DNA of 64,000 nt from Spirosoma sp. KUDC1026 (GTDB lineage Bacteria > Bacteroidota > Bacteroidia > Cytophagales > Spirosomataceae). Below the pieces are notes generated by a model. It saw nothing but the letters and a program-made list of their open reading frames with translations. It made no database searches and had not been told where the DNA came from. The stretch's first letter is position 1. The number at the start of each line of letters is the position of its first letter. The DNA is taken from positions 2,464,001 through 2,528,000 of the forward strand of contig NZ_CP056032.1 in NCBI RefSeq assembly GCF_013375035.1. Direction: 5' to 3'. A program made the position numbers and the translations under genes. This document shows, piece after piece, positions 57,147 through 64,000 of this stretch.

Positions 57147-58610
57147 CTAGGCAGCTACGGGTTCTTCAGTTTTGACGGGCTGCGAGATGGCCCACAAACC
57201 GATGTAGGTAAAGATACCATTTAGTAGCAATCGCTCGAAACCAAACTGATACCCGTTGAACCAGTCTGCCGAGTTTTCATTGACGATATAGGTCAGCACA
57301 GGTGAGATAATGCAGATCCAGGGCGTGAACTGGTCCCGAATGGATCGCTGGCTGAAGATACCGAAAGCGAACAGCCCCAGCAGAGGCCCATAGGTGTACC
57401 CCGCAATATCGAACACGGCCGTAATCACTTCCTTGCTGTTTAGCTGCCGGAAAACGATGATGACGACATAAAACAGCAGCGAAAACCCGATGTGAACAAT
57501 GTGTTTGATGCGGGAACGCTCAGCTTCGGGACGGCGCTCAAAATTCATGAAATCCACGCAGAAAGACGTCGTGAGCGCCGTCAGAGCAGAGTCGGCACTG
57601 GCGTAGGTAGCGGCTGTAATACCCAGCAGGAATGTAATGCCGACGACTGGACCCAGATAAGTTAGCGCCAGGGTGGGATAGAGGTCGTCTGTCCGGGCAG
57701 GAATGGCGATACCTTCGCGTTGAGCGTATACGTACAGCAGCGACCCCAGACACATGAACATGAACGTGACGAACACCATCGTCAGCGTAAACCAGAACAT
57801 ATTTTTCTGCGCTTCACCAATGTTTTTGCAGGTCAGGTTTTTCTGCATTAGGTCCTGATCCAGGCCCGTCATCACGATGGTGATGAAGATGCCCGAAATG
57901 AACTGCTTGTAGAAGTTCTTCGGGTCATTGGCATCCCAGAAGAAAATCTGTGAGTTCGGGCTGTTTTTAATTGACTGCGTCAGTTCGCCGAATGAGAAGC
58001 CCAGCTCTCTGGAAATCAGCACGATGGTCAGGATAACCGCCGTAACGAGGAAGAGCGTCTGCAGAGAGTCTGTCAGAATGATTGTCTTGACCCCCCCCTT
58101 GAACGTGTATATCCAGATCAGCGCAATCGTAATCAGAACGGAAACCTCAAACGGAATACCCAGGGGCGAAAAAATTGCCAGCTGCAGGACGTTGGCCGCT
58201 ACGTAGAGACGCACGGCCGAGCCTATCGTTCGGGATAGCAGAAAGAAAAAGGCTCCCGATTTGTACGACCAGAAACCAAATCGTTTTTCGAGGTAACCGT
58301 AGATCGAAATCAGGTTCAGTCGGTAGTAAAGCGGCATCAGTACTGTACCGATGATAATGTAGCCGATGATGTAGCCCAGCACGACCTGAAAGTACGAGAA
58401 ACCGATCTTGCCGACCGCGCCCGGCACCGAAATAAACGTAACACCCGAGAGGGACGTGCCGATCATGCCAAACGCCACTAACCACCAGGGTGACTGTCGG
58501 TTAGCGGTGAAAAAAGTTGTGGTGGTGGCTCCCCGGGCGCTGTAAAAGGAGACCGTAATCAGCATCCCGAAATAAGCGACCAGGATTAGTAAAGCAACGG
58601 TAGTGTTCAT
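57147..58610 (-). CDS. Sodium:solute symporter family transporter
   Basis: Encodes 487 residues with about 13 membrane segments. SSS-family signatures: FFTANRQSPWWLVAFGMIGT, SLSGVTFISVPGAVGKIGFS (Na+ site region), GFWSYKSGAFFFLLSRTIGS and GITAATYASADSALTALTTS. It resembles the sugar/sialate/proline branch; the solute cannot be told. It may be expressed separately from the TlpA-like gene 31 bp away. Confidence 0.9.
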   Translation of the reverse strand: MNTTVALLILVAYFGMLITVSFYSARGATTTTFFTANRQSPWWLVAFGMIGTSLSGVTFISVPGAVGKIGFSYFQVVLGYIIGYIIIGTVLMPLYYRLNLISIYGYLEKRFGFWSYKSGAFFFLLSRTIGSAVRLYVAANVLQLAIFSPLGIPFEVSVLITIALIWIYTFKGGVKTIILTDSLQTLFLVTAVILTIVLISRELGFSFGELTQSIKNSPNSQIFFWDANDPKNFYKQFISGIFITIVMTGLDQDLMQKNLTCKNIGEAQKNMFWFTLTMVFVTFMFMCLGSLLYVYAQREGIAIPARTDDLYPTLALTYLGPVVGITFLLGITAATYASADSALTALTTSFCVDFMNFERRPEAERSRIKHIVHIGFSLLFYVVIIVFRQLNSKEVITAVFDIAGYTYGPLLGLFAFGIFSQRSIRDQFTPWICIISPVLTYIVNENSADWFNGYQFGFERLLLNGIFTYIGLWAISQPVKTEEPVAA

Positions 58611-58666
58611 GCAAAGAAGGCAACTTTTCGGGCCAGATTGGGGTTATTTCAGAGTGAGGGAATGGC

Positions 58667-58697
58667 TTTTTTTAGTGCCTAACCCAGCGTAAATTTG
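58667..58697 (+). promoter_or_regulatory. Promoter of clpS
   Basis: TAAATTTG (58690-58697) matches TAnnTTTG. TTTT (58667-58670) is exactly 19 nt upstream, one base off the -33 TTTG. The ATG at 58723 is 25 bp downstream. Confidence 0.65.
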
Positions 58698-58722
58698 CTA
58701 AATAAATACCATTTCATTGCTT

Positions 58723-59016
58723 ATGCAACCTTTTGAAGAAACCGGTTGGGCGGACCCCGAAGTCGACGTGCTTGACGAAGTTGTCGAAACCGACGTCCAC
58801 AATCTTGTAGTCTTCAACGACGATGTGAATACGTTCGAGCACGTCATTGATACGTTGATCGACGTATGTAAACACACGCCCGAACAAGCTGAGCAATGCA
58901 CCCTGCTGATCCATTACAAAGGTAAATGCACCGTTAAGAACGGATCATGGGAAGAGTTGGTCCCTATGCGCAACGAAATCTGCCGGCGCGGCATCAGCGC
59001 GGAGGTACTGAATTAA
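58723..59016 (+). CDS. clpS: ATP-dependent Clp protease adaptor ClpS
   Basis: Encodes 97 residues from the ATG at 58723; a TTG at 58717 is less likely. NLVVFNDDVNTFEHVIDTLI and the C-terminal HYKGKCTVKNGSWEELVPMR are the N-end-rule substrate pocket and ClpA-binding features. It delivers N-degron substrates to the ClpAP protease. No clpA is adjacent. An octamer-armed hairpin separates it from recR. Confidence 0.93.
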   Translation: MQPFEETGWADPEVDVLDEVVETDVHNLVVFNDDVNTFEHVIDTLIDVCKHTPEQAEQCTLLIHYKGKCTVKNGSWEELVPMRNEICRRGISAEVLN

Positions 59017-59018
59017 TT

Positions 59019-59102
59019 AGCGAAAGAATGAAAGAGTGAAAGAGTGACCATTCGATGTCAGCAACCTTTCGCTCATTCGCTCATTCGCTCATTCACTCTT
59101 TA
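59019..59102. repeat. Octamer-armed inverted repeat H5
   Basis: Left arm 59019-59048 consists of GCGAAAGA, ATGAAAGA and GTGAAAGA units; right arm 59066-59102 reads (on the minus strand) GAGTGAAT followed by three GAGCGAAW units. Pairing is imperfect but extensive. The loop contains ATGTCAGCAACC before TTTCGCTC, like H4. It starts 3 bp after the clpS stop and ends 11 bp before the TTG start of recR, so recR's ribosome binding region adjoins the right arm. Confidence 0.82.
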
Positions 59103-59113
59103 ACGTCAACCTC

Positions 59114-59725
59114 TTGGAATACCCATCCAAACTCATAGAAGACGCGGTGAATGAGGTGTCGAAACTGCCGGGGATTGGGAAAAAAACCGCCCTTCGGTTG
59201 GTGTTGCACCTGTTGAAACGCGATGAAGAACAAACCGAAACGCTCGCTCAGAGCCTGACGGCAATGCGGACGCAGGTGAAATACTGCCGCAAATGCCATA
59301 ATCTTTCCGATCACGATCTTTGTTCAATCTGCGCCAGCAACAAGCGCGATCAGTCGCTGATCTGCGTAGTTGAAGATACGCGTGACGTGTTAGCTATCGA
59401 AAACACGGCCCAGTATAAAGGTCTCTATCACGTACTCGGCGGGATTATTTCGCCGGTCGAAGGGATTGGCCCCAGCGATTTGCAGATCGACTCGCTGATG
59501 ACCCGGTTACGCGGTGCCGAAGGAGAACAGGTCCGGGAGATCATTCTGGCCATCAGCCCGACGATGGAAGGAGATACTACCGCCTTTTATCTGCAGAAGA
59601 AACTGAAGCCGTTCAATCTAAAAGTATCGACCATTGCCCGGGGGGTTCCCATCGGTGGCGATCTTGAATATGCTGACGAAGTAACCCTCGGGCGTAGTAT
59701 CCTGAGCCGGATTGCGTACGAATAA
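59114..59725 (+). CDS. recR: Recombination mediator RecR (TTG start)
   Basis: Encodes 203 residues. The conserved head EYPSKLIEDAVNEVSKLPGI with the HhH motif begins right after a TTG at 59114; there is no in-frame ATG upstream and the next Met is ~50 residues in, so TTG is the start. C4 zinc finger CRKCHNLSDHDLCSICAS and Toprim segment ICVVEDTRDVLAIENT. It works with RecF/RecO in loading RecA on ssDNA. It has its own terminator. Confidence 0.95.
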   Translation: MEYPSKLIEDAVNEVSKLPGIGKKTALRLVLHLLKRDEEQTETLAQSLTAMRTQVKYCRKCHNLSDHDLCSICASNKRDQSLICVVEDTRDVLAIENTAQYKGLYHVLGGIISPVEGIGPSDLQIDSLMTRLRGAEGEQVREIILAISPTMEGDTTAFYLQKKLKPFNLKVSTIARGVPIGGDLEYADEVTLGRSILSRIAYE

Positions 59726-59749
59726 GAATAGACAAGATCCAGTACGCAG

Positions 59750-59773
59750 AAAGCTCCGATTCGGGGCTTTTTT
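59750..59773 (+). terminator. Terminator of recR
   Basis: AAAGCTCCG and CGGGGCTTT form a 9-bp stem (one G-U) around ATT, followed by T residues. It lies 24 bp after the stop. Confidence 0.8.
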
Positions 59774-59959
59774 GTTGTCCGGTAGGCTGACCAGTACGTA
59801 ATGAAAGCGTCAGGACCGGCGCAGAAAGGCGGTTTTTCGGAAAAACTGTGGTTATTTACCGACGATGGGCCAGGGATTGTAAACATCCACTGTTGCGGTA
59901 AGTTACTTAAATAGGTTCTGGGTCATAGAACGTTACAAACTGTCAAAACCTACATTCAC

Positions 59960-60655
59960 ATGAATCGCTCCGAGTTTTTAAAGCTGGCTTTCGGTGCTTC
60001 GGCCGGTTTAGTTGCTTTCCAGTCATTTGGATTTGCTCCTGCGCAGGCAGAAGGCCCTTTTAAGTTGCCTCCACTACCGTTTGATGCCGGTGCGCTTGAG
60101 CCGCATATCGACAAAATGACCATGGAAATTCACCATGATAAACACCATAAAGCATACGTCGACAACCTGAACAAAGCTGTAGCCGGTACGGACATGGCGA
60201 AAATGGATATCGACGCGCTGGTTAAAACGATCAGCAGCAGCACGCCGGCCGCCGTTCGAAATAACGCTGGTGGCCACTGGAACCACACATTCTTCTGGAA
60301 CATTCTGGGACCAAAAGGAGGTGGAGCGCCCAAAGGTGCTCTGGCCGACGCGATTAACAAGAAATACCAGTCGTTCGATAACTTCAAAGCCGAGTTTGCC
60401 AAGGCCGCTGCCGGTCGCTTTGGATCGGGCTGGGCGTGGCTGATCAAAACGGGTGATGGTGTGGAGATCGTTTCAACACCTAATCAGGACAATCCACTGA
60501 TGGCACTGGCCGAGAAAAAAGGTACCCCGCTGATGGGTCTCGACGTATGGGAACACGCATACTACCTGAAGTACCAGAACCGCCGTCCGGAATACGTCAC
60601 GGCAGCCTGGAACGTATTCGACTGGGATAAAATCAGCAAAAACTTTGCTGGTTAA
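59960..60655 (+). CDS. Exported Fe/Mn superoxide dismutase
   Basis: Encodes 231 residues. Signal-type N-terminus ([20 protein letters not shown]) with a Tat-like RSEFLK motif lacking the twin Arg, followed by the SOD proper starting [20 protein letters not shown]. Metal ligands: [35 protein letters not shown] (Asp and His). Most bacterial Fe/Mn SODs lack a signal; this one is probably periplasmic or outer-surface. Whether Fe or Mn is used cannot be told. Confidence 0.92.
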   Translation: MNRSEFLKLAFGASAGLVAFQSFGFAPAQAEGPFKLPPLPFDAGALEPHIDKMTMEIHHDKHHKAYVDNLNKAVAGTDMAKMDIDALVKTISSSTPAAVRNNAGGHWNHTFFWNILGPKGGGAPKGALADAINKKYQSFDNFKAEFAKAAAGRFGSGWAWLIKTGDGVEIVSTPNQDNPLMALAEKKGTPLMGLDVWEHAYYLKYQNRRPEYVTAAWNVFDWDKISKNFAG

Positions 60656-60674
60656 TTCGCAATACAACGAGCAT

Positions 60675-60716
60675 AAACAGAACGAGGACGCTGAAGCCAG
60701 CGTCCTCGTTCTGTTT
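60675..60716. terminator. Perfect 19-bp bidirectional terminator
   Basis: 60675-60693 and 60698-60716 are fully complementary with a 4-nt loop (AAGC). It lies between the SOD gene and the convergent helicase gene. Confidence 0.88.
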
Positions 60717-60732
60717 GTCGTATGTCTACGGA

Positions 60733-62118
60733 TTAATTCTGATTTGAGTTGGAGCGCGAGTTACTGAACCGACGATTGCGGCCACCATCGTTTCCTCCGC
60801 GACCAGCACTGTGGTTTGACTGGTGACTGCCTTCGTGCCGGGCATTGTTAGTACCAGTGCCCTGTCCGGAGCGGCCCTGAGAACGACTTTGGCCCTGACC
60901 ACCACGCTGATTTCCGCCACCGTTACGTCCCTGTCCCTGGCGTTGTGGTGGTGGGGGCGTATGAATCGCCATATTAACGTCCGCTACGTAGGGGTGATTG
61001 CTGATGACTGGGACTGGCTTGCCAATCAGCTTGTGAATATCTTTCAGGTATGACGTTTCTTCCTGATCGCAGAACGACAGAGCAATACCGTCATGGCCTG
61101 CCCGGCCCGTCCGGCCAATGCGGTGCACATAGGTTTCAGGAATGTTCGGCAGCTCGTAGTTAATCACGTGCGACAGTTCGTCTACGTCGATCCCCCGCGC
61201 GGCAATATCAGTAGCAACCAGCACCCGTGTTTCTCGGCTTTTGAAGTTCGACAAAGCCCGCTGACGCGCGTTCTGCGACTTGTTGCCATGAATAGCCTCG
61301 GCCCGAATACCAGCTTTCAGCAGGTCTTTGGCCACTTTGTCGGCACCATGTTTGGTCCGGGCAAATACCAGAACAGACTTGATCGCCTGGTCTTCCAAAA
61401 TGTGCGCCAGCAGCTTACGCTTGTCTTCTTTGTCAACGAAATAAATAGCCTGCTGAATAGTTTCGGCCGTAGACGAAACGGGCGTTACCTCCACCTTCGC
61501 GGGCCGGTTCAGAATCGAGTCGGCCAGTTTAGCAACGTCGGGGGGCATCGTTGCCGAGAAGAACAGGGACTGCCGTTTCTCGGGCAACCGGGCAATTACT
61601 TTCTTCACGTCATGGATAAAGCCCATGTCGAGCATCCGATCGGCTTCGTCAAGAACAAAGAATTGAACGTCGCGCAGTGAAATAAAGCCTTGATTAATCA
61701 GATCGAGTAGGCGACCGGGCGTAGCGATCAGAATATCCAGGCCCGCTTTAATGGTATTGACCTGGCTGTGCTGCGAAACCCCGCCGAAAATAACGGTATG
61801 GCGCAGGTTCAAGTGACGACCATAAGCTGCAAAGCTTTCGTTGATCTGAATCGCTAACTCGCGGGTTGGCGTCAGTACCAGCGTACGAATGCGACGGGGA
61901 GTTTTCGTGTTTCGGTTTTGCTCTTCCTGCATCAATTGCAGAATCGGGATAGCAAAAGCCGCTGTTTTACCGGTGCCGGTCTGGGCACAGCCCAGCAAAT
62001 CCCGGTGCTCGAGCAAAATAGGTATTGCCTGTTCCTGGATGGGTGTTGGCTGAGAATATCCTTCTTCAGCAAGTGCTTTCAGGATCGGGTCAATTAATGA
62101 TAAATCGGAAAATTGCAT
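60733..62118 (-). CDS. DEAD-box RNA helicase, RhlE type
   Basis: Encodes 461 residues. All core motifs are seen: Q motif (SQPTPIQEQAIPILLEH), I (CAQTGTGKTAAF), Ia (LTPTRELAIQI), II (FVLDEADRMLDMGF), III (FSATMPPDV), V (TDIAARGIDV) and VI (HRIGRTGRAGHDG). After residue ~385 comes a Gly/Arg/Gln/Asn-rich disordered tail that may bind RNA or drive condensates. RhlE-type proteins assist ribosome assembly or RNA decay in the cold. Convergent with SOD. Confidence 0.93.
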   Translation of the reverse strand: MQFSDLSLIDPILKALAEEGYSQPTPIQEQAIPILLEHRDLLGCAQTGTGKTAAFAIPILQLMQEEQNRNTKTPRRIRTLVLTPTRELAIQINESFAAYGRHLNLRHTVIFGGVSQHSQVNTIKAGLDILIATPGRLLDLINQGFISLRDVQFFVLDEADRMLDMGFIHDVKKVIARLPEKRQSLFFSATMPPDVAKLADSILNRPAKVEVTPVSSTAETIQQAIYFVDKEDKRKLLAHILEDQAIKSVLVFARTKHGADKVAKDLLKAGIRAEAIHGNKSQNARQRALSNFKSRETRVLVATDIAARGIDVDELSHVINYELPNIPETYVHRIGRTGRAGHDGIALSFCDQEETSYLKDIHKLIGKPVPVISNHPYVADVNMAIHTPPPPQRQGQGRNGGGNQRGGQGQSRSQGRSGQGTGTNNARHEGSHQSNHSAGRGGNDGGRNRRFSNSRSNSNQN

Positions 62119-62276
62119 GGATTGGTTGGACGTTGCATACCTGGTTGTTGCGTGTGAGTAACCGAGTGGGGCTTCTGTTCGGCCGCCAACGTCCTGATCA
62201 GGTTATATGTCTACAACCGCTTACGCGCAAATAAAGTGCCACAACCTTCTAAGGCCGGAGCCGCTATAGCCGTTTG

Positions 62277-63050
62277 TTACTGGTAAATACCGCCGGCTAC
62301 CTGCTCAACAATTCCTTTGGGCATTAGCCAGGCCATGAGCTTACCTACTTTGTTGACGAAGCCCGTAACCACTTCAACTTGCCCCGACAGCATAGCGTCA
62401 ACCGCCTGTTTAGCTACGTCGGCGGGTGTCATATTGACCTGCTCGGCCGCCTTACGGCCTTTTTCGCCTACCTGGGCCCGGTTTATGAAATCGGTATCGG
62501 TCGAACCGGGGCAAACGCAGGTAACTGATACGGAGGTTCCTTTTAACTCCCCGTGTAAGCCACGGCTAAAGCTGAGCACGAACGCCTTAGAGGCTGCATA
62601 CAGGCTCAGGCGGGGAATAGCCTGATAAGCCGCTGAACTGCCTAGATTAAGAATGTAGGAGCGGGATTGCTGCTTAAGTTGCGGAAGGAACAGGTAGCAG
62701 AGTTGCGTCAGCGTGATCATGTTGACGTTCATCATATCCGTATGTTCGGCCAGCGAATGGGATTCGAACACACCGCTGAGGCCGTAGCCCGCATTGTTGA
62801 CGAGTACGCTGACGACGTATTGTTTCGTCTGGCAGTAGTCGAATAATTCCTGGGCTGCCCCGGCTTTTGCCAGATCCAGGGCGTAATAGACCGCTTGAAT
62901 ACTGTACTGTCTGGACAGGCGTTCGGCGGCCGCCTGCAGCTGTGGCTCCGACCGGGCAACCAGAATGAGGTCAAACTTTTTTCTGGCCAGTTCTTCGGCA
63001 ATGGCCAGGCCGATTCCTTTGCTGGCGCCGGTAACTAAAGCGTAAGGCAT
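62277..63050 (-). CDS. Short-chain dehydrogenase/reductase (DltE-like)
   Basis: Encodes 257 residues. Cofactor loop LVTGASKGIGLAIAEELARK, SVLVNNAGYGLSGVF, catalytic Ser in ILNLGSSAAYQAIPRLS and the YAASKAF (YxxxK) dyad; DTDFINRAQV resembles the DltE-type group. The substrate is unknown. A hydrophobic C-terminal helix (VGKLMAWLMPKGIVEQVAGG) may touch membrane. It lies downstream of the H9 repeat on the same strand as the PhyH-type gene. Confidence 0.87.
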   Translation of the reverse strand: MPYALVTGASKGIGLAIAEELARKKFDLILVARSEPQLQAAAERLSRQYSIQAVYYALDLAKAGAAQELFDYCQTKQYVVSVLVNNAGYGLSGVFESHSLAEHTDMMNVNMITLTQLCYLFLPQLKQQSRSYILNLGSSAAYQAIPRLSLYAASKAFVLSFSRGLHGELKGTSVSVTCVCPGSTDTDFINRAQVGEKGRKAAEQVNMTPADVAKQAVDAMLSGQVEVVTGFVNKVGKLMAWLMPKGIVEQVAGGIYQ

Positions 63051-63056
63051 TCTCGG

Positions 63057-63163
63057 AGGGTTATGGAGTTACATAAAAAATGGAAGAGTTGTAAAGTTAC
63101 AACGTTGTCTAGTCCGGGAAGAACCCGCTAACTCCACAACGCTATAACCCTACAACTCTTCGG
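63057..63163. repeat. Inverted repeat H9 with a different octamer (GAGTTGTA type)
   Basis: Left arm 63057-63107 and right arm 63120-63163 share the words GAAGAGTTGTA, GGGTTAT and GGAGTTA in permuted order. Read on the minus strand the right arm is GAGTTGTA GGGTTATA GCGTTGTG GAGTTAGC GGGTTCTT, a clear 8-nt period. A smaller perfect stem (GTTGTAA/TTACAAC) lies in the left arm. The loop contains GTCTAG as in H7. It fills the gap between two minus-strand genes. Confidence 0.7.
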
Positions 63164-63181
63164 CTTTAAAAACAGTCAAAA

Positions 63182-63997
63182 CTAGATATTGACCTTAGAA
63201 ATAAAGCGGTGATAGAACGGCGTTTTGCTGTGCTCGTTCTTCGGCATGTACTTACCCGTTACAACCGGTACATACATTACCCGGCGACGACTGGCTTCAC
63301 CGAAATAGGGCGACTGCTGCGCCCGGTGCCAGAGCCGACCGTCGTGTACCGATAGGTCACCCGCGTTCATGTCGAAGCCAACTTCCTGCTTATCGGGGTC
63401 GTTATCGACGAAATACTTTTTGCGGAACAGCATTTTCAGGATACCCTGCTTGTGGGTACCCGGAATCACACGCAGACCACCGTTTTCGAATGGCGTTGCG
63501 TTCAGGTGGATGCCGACGTTCAGCATCGGCATAATCCGCTGACCGAGGAAGATGTCGCGGGGGCTATCCGTGTGCCAGCCCATCTGCGAGAACTTACTGT
63601 TCGGGGTCCGGATGTAGTGGTTCAGGATCAAACCATCTTTTTCGATTTCCGCAATACGTCCTTCGTAAGGCTGGAGCAGATCAACAACGGCCTGCAGGCG
63701 CGGGTCCTGCAAAAACTCGTGCAGGGCTGGGCTGTGCTGCGAGAGGAAGCACATACGCTGAATCATCGGATTACCAGCTTCGTCCTGTCCAAATTTCAGG
63801 GGAACGCCGTTTACCTTGTCGCGGCCCTCGGCAAGCCATTCTTTTTCGATGCGATCAACTTCACTGATGAAAAGTTTAACCGTTTCAGGTTGAATGAAGT
63901 TGCGGAAAACGATCACACCATGTTTGTTGAAAAACTGGCGTTGTTCGGCGGTAATGGATTCGCCCAGTGTAAAATTAGGGCTGTTTAATTTTGTCAT
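63182..63997 (-). CDS. Phytanoyl-CoA dioxygenase-family oxygenase
   Basis: Encodes 271 residues; the ATG at 63995-63997 is close to the window edge and the frame is complete. Fe(II)/2-oxoglutarate site: His-x-Asp in FSQMGWHTDSPRDIFLGQ and distal His in LSVHDGRLWHRAQQSPYF; the start KHGVIVFRNFIQPETVKLFI is typical of the PhyH family. It hydroxylates a small molecule, and the substrate cannot be told. It stands upstream of the SDR gene with the H9 repeat between. Confidence 0.88.
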   Translation of the reverse strand: MTKLNSPNFTLGESITAEQRQFFNKHGVIVFRNFIQPETVKLFISEVDRIEKEWLAEGRDKVNGVPLKFGQDEAGNPMIQRMCFLSQHSPALHEFLQDPRLQAVVDLLQPYEGRIAEIEKDGLILNHYIRTPNSKFSQMGWHTDSPRDIFLGQRIMPMLNVGIHLNATPFENGGLRVIPGTHKQGILKMLFRKKYFVDNDPDKQEVGFDMNAGDLSVHDGRLWHRAQQSPYFGEASRRRVMYVPVVTGKYMPKNEHSKTPFYHRFISKVNI

Positions 63998-64000
63998 ATC

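Overview
The window is about 64 kb of chromosome from a Bacteroidota bacterium, most likely a Cytophagales/Spirosoma-type genome. The evidence is moderately GC-rich coding sequence, starts without obvious Shine-Dalgarno sites, several copies of the Bacteroidota -7 promoter box TAnnTTTG, Tat-type Gfo/Idh and TIM-barrel sugar isomerases, LytTR regulators, and protein sequences resembling those I know from Spirosoma. I see no rRNA, tRNA, CRISPR array, transposase or prophage structural gene. Gene density is high and most of the content is housekeeping.

Layout. 0-6.3 kb: xseB/xseA, pheS, two solo LytTR DNA-binding proteins, an outer-membrane barrel and radA. 6.4-17.7 kb: a sugar oxidation/isomerisation region. 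It holds a Tat-type Gfo/Idh oxidoreductase split by a C7 tract, a GRP/DMT-type transporter, DinB, an alpha/beta hydrolase, and an AraC regulator divergent from an isomerase, a second Gfo/Idh and a roughly 1288-residue ThuA-dehydrogenase-HEAT-CARDB-azurin lipoprotein. 17.8-26.4 kb: an orphan histidine kinase, a histone-H1-like protein, a TrmH-type methyltransferase, treZ tail-to-tail with a GH13 lipoprotein, two tandem DUF421 proteins with zinc-ribbon tails, and a propeller lipoprotein. 26.7-30.8 kb: mutS followed closely by a nucleotidyltransferase (NTase) with a small partner, an orphan antitoxin-like gene and a Rad52-type annealing protein. 30.9-43.3 kb: acyltransferase, M28 peptidase, nucleoside permease, a second NTase with a small partner, xth, a pseudouridine synthase, radC, rpsT, a PLC/S1-P1-type protein, a nuclease-like pair and a sugar isomerase. 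43.4-64 kb: an RlmI-type methyltransferase, the PDH E2 subunit, trxA, mscS, a cysteine desulfurase, a Cys/Met PLP enzyme, an unsaturated fatty-acid oxidation pair, a TlpA-like protein, a Na+/solute symporter, clpS, recR, an exported SOD, an RhlE-type helicase, an SDR and a PhyH-type dioxygenase.

The most unusual signal is not a gene. At about ten gene boundaries there are long inverted repeats whose arms are built from degenerate direct repeats with an 8-nt period (commonest unit GAGYGAAW). In five of them the loops also align around a TCAGC-like core, and one of those five is inverted relative to the others. Each site has its own arm sequence, yet its two arms match each other; the best is 38 bp perfect. 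Several arms run into the flanking ORFs and encode their C-terminal tails. They differ from the ordinary U-tailed hairpin terminators also present. I do not recognise them as a named family and consider them the best candidate here for something undescribed.

The second theme is an inferred non-hydrolytic 3-keto-sugar type pathway, in which a dehydrogenase-like propeller is covalently linked to its own blue-copper domain. The third is a set of small two-gene cassettes (NTase plus small protein, nuclease-like protein plus small protein) beside DNA-repair genes, suggestive of toxin-antitoxin or defence functions but unproven.
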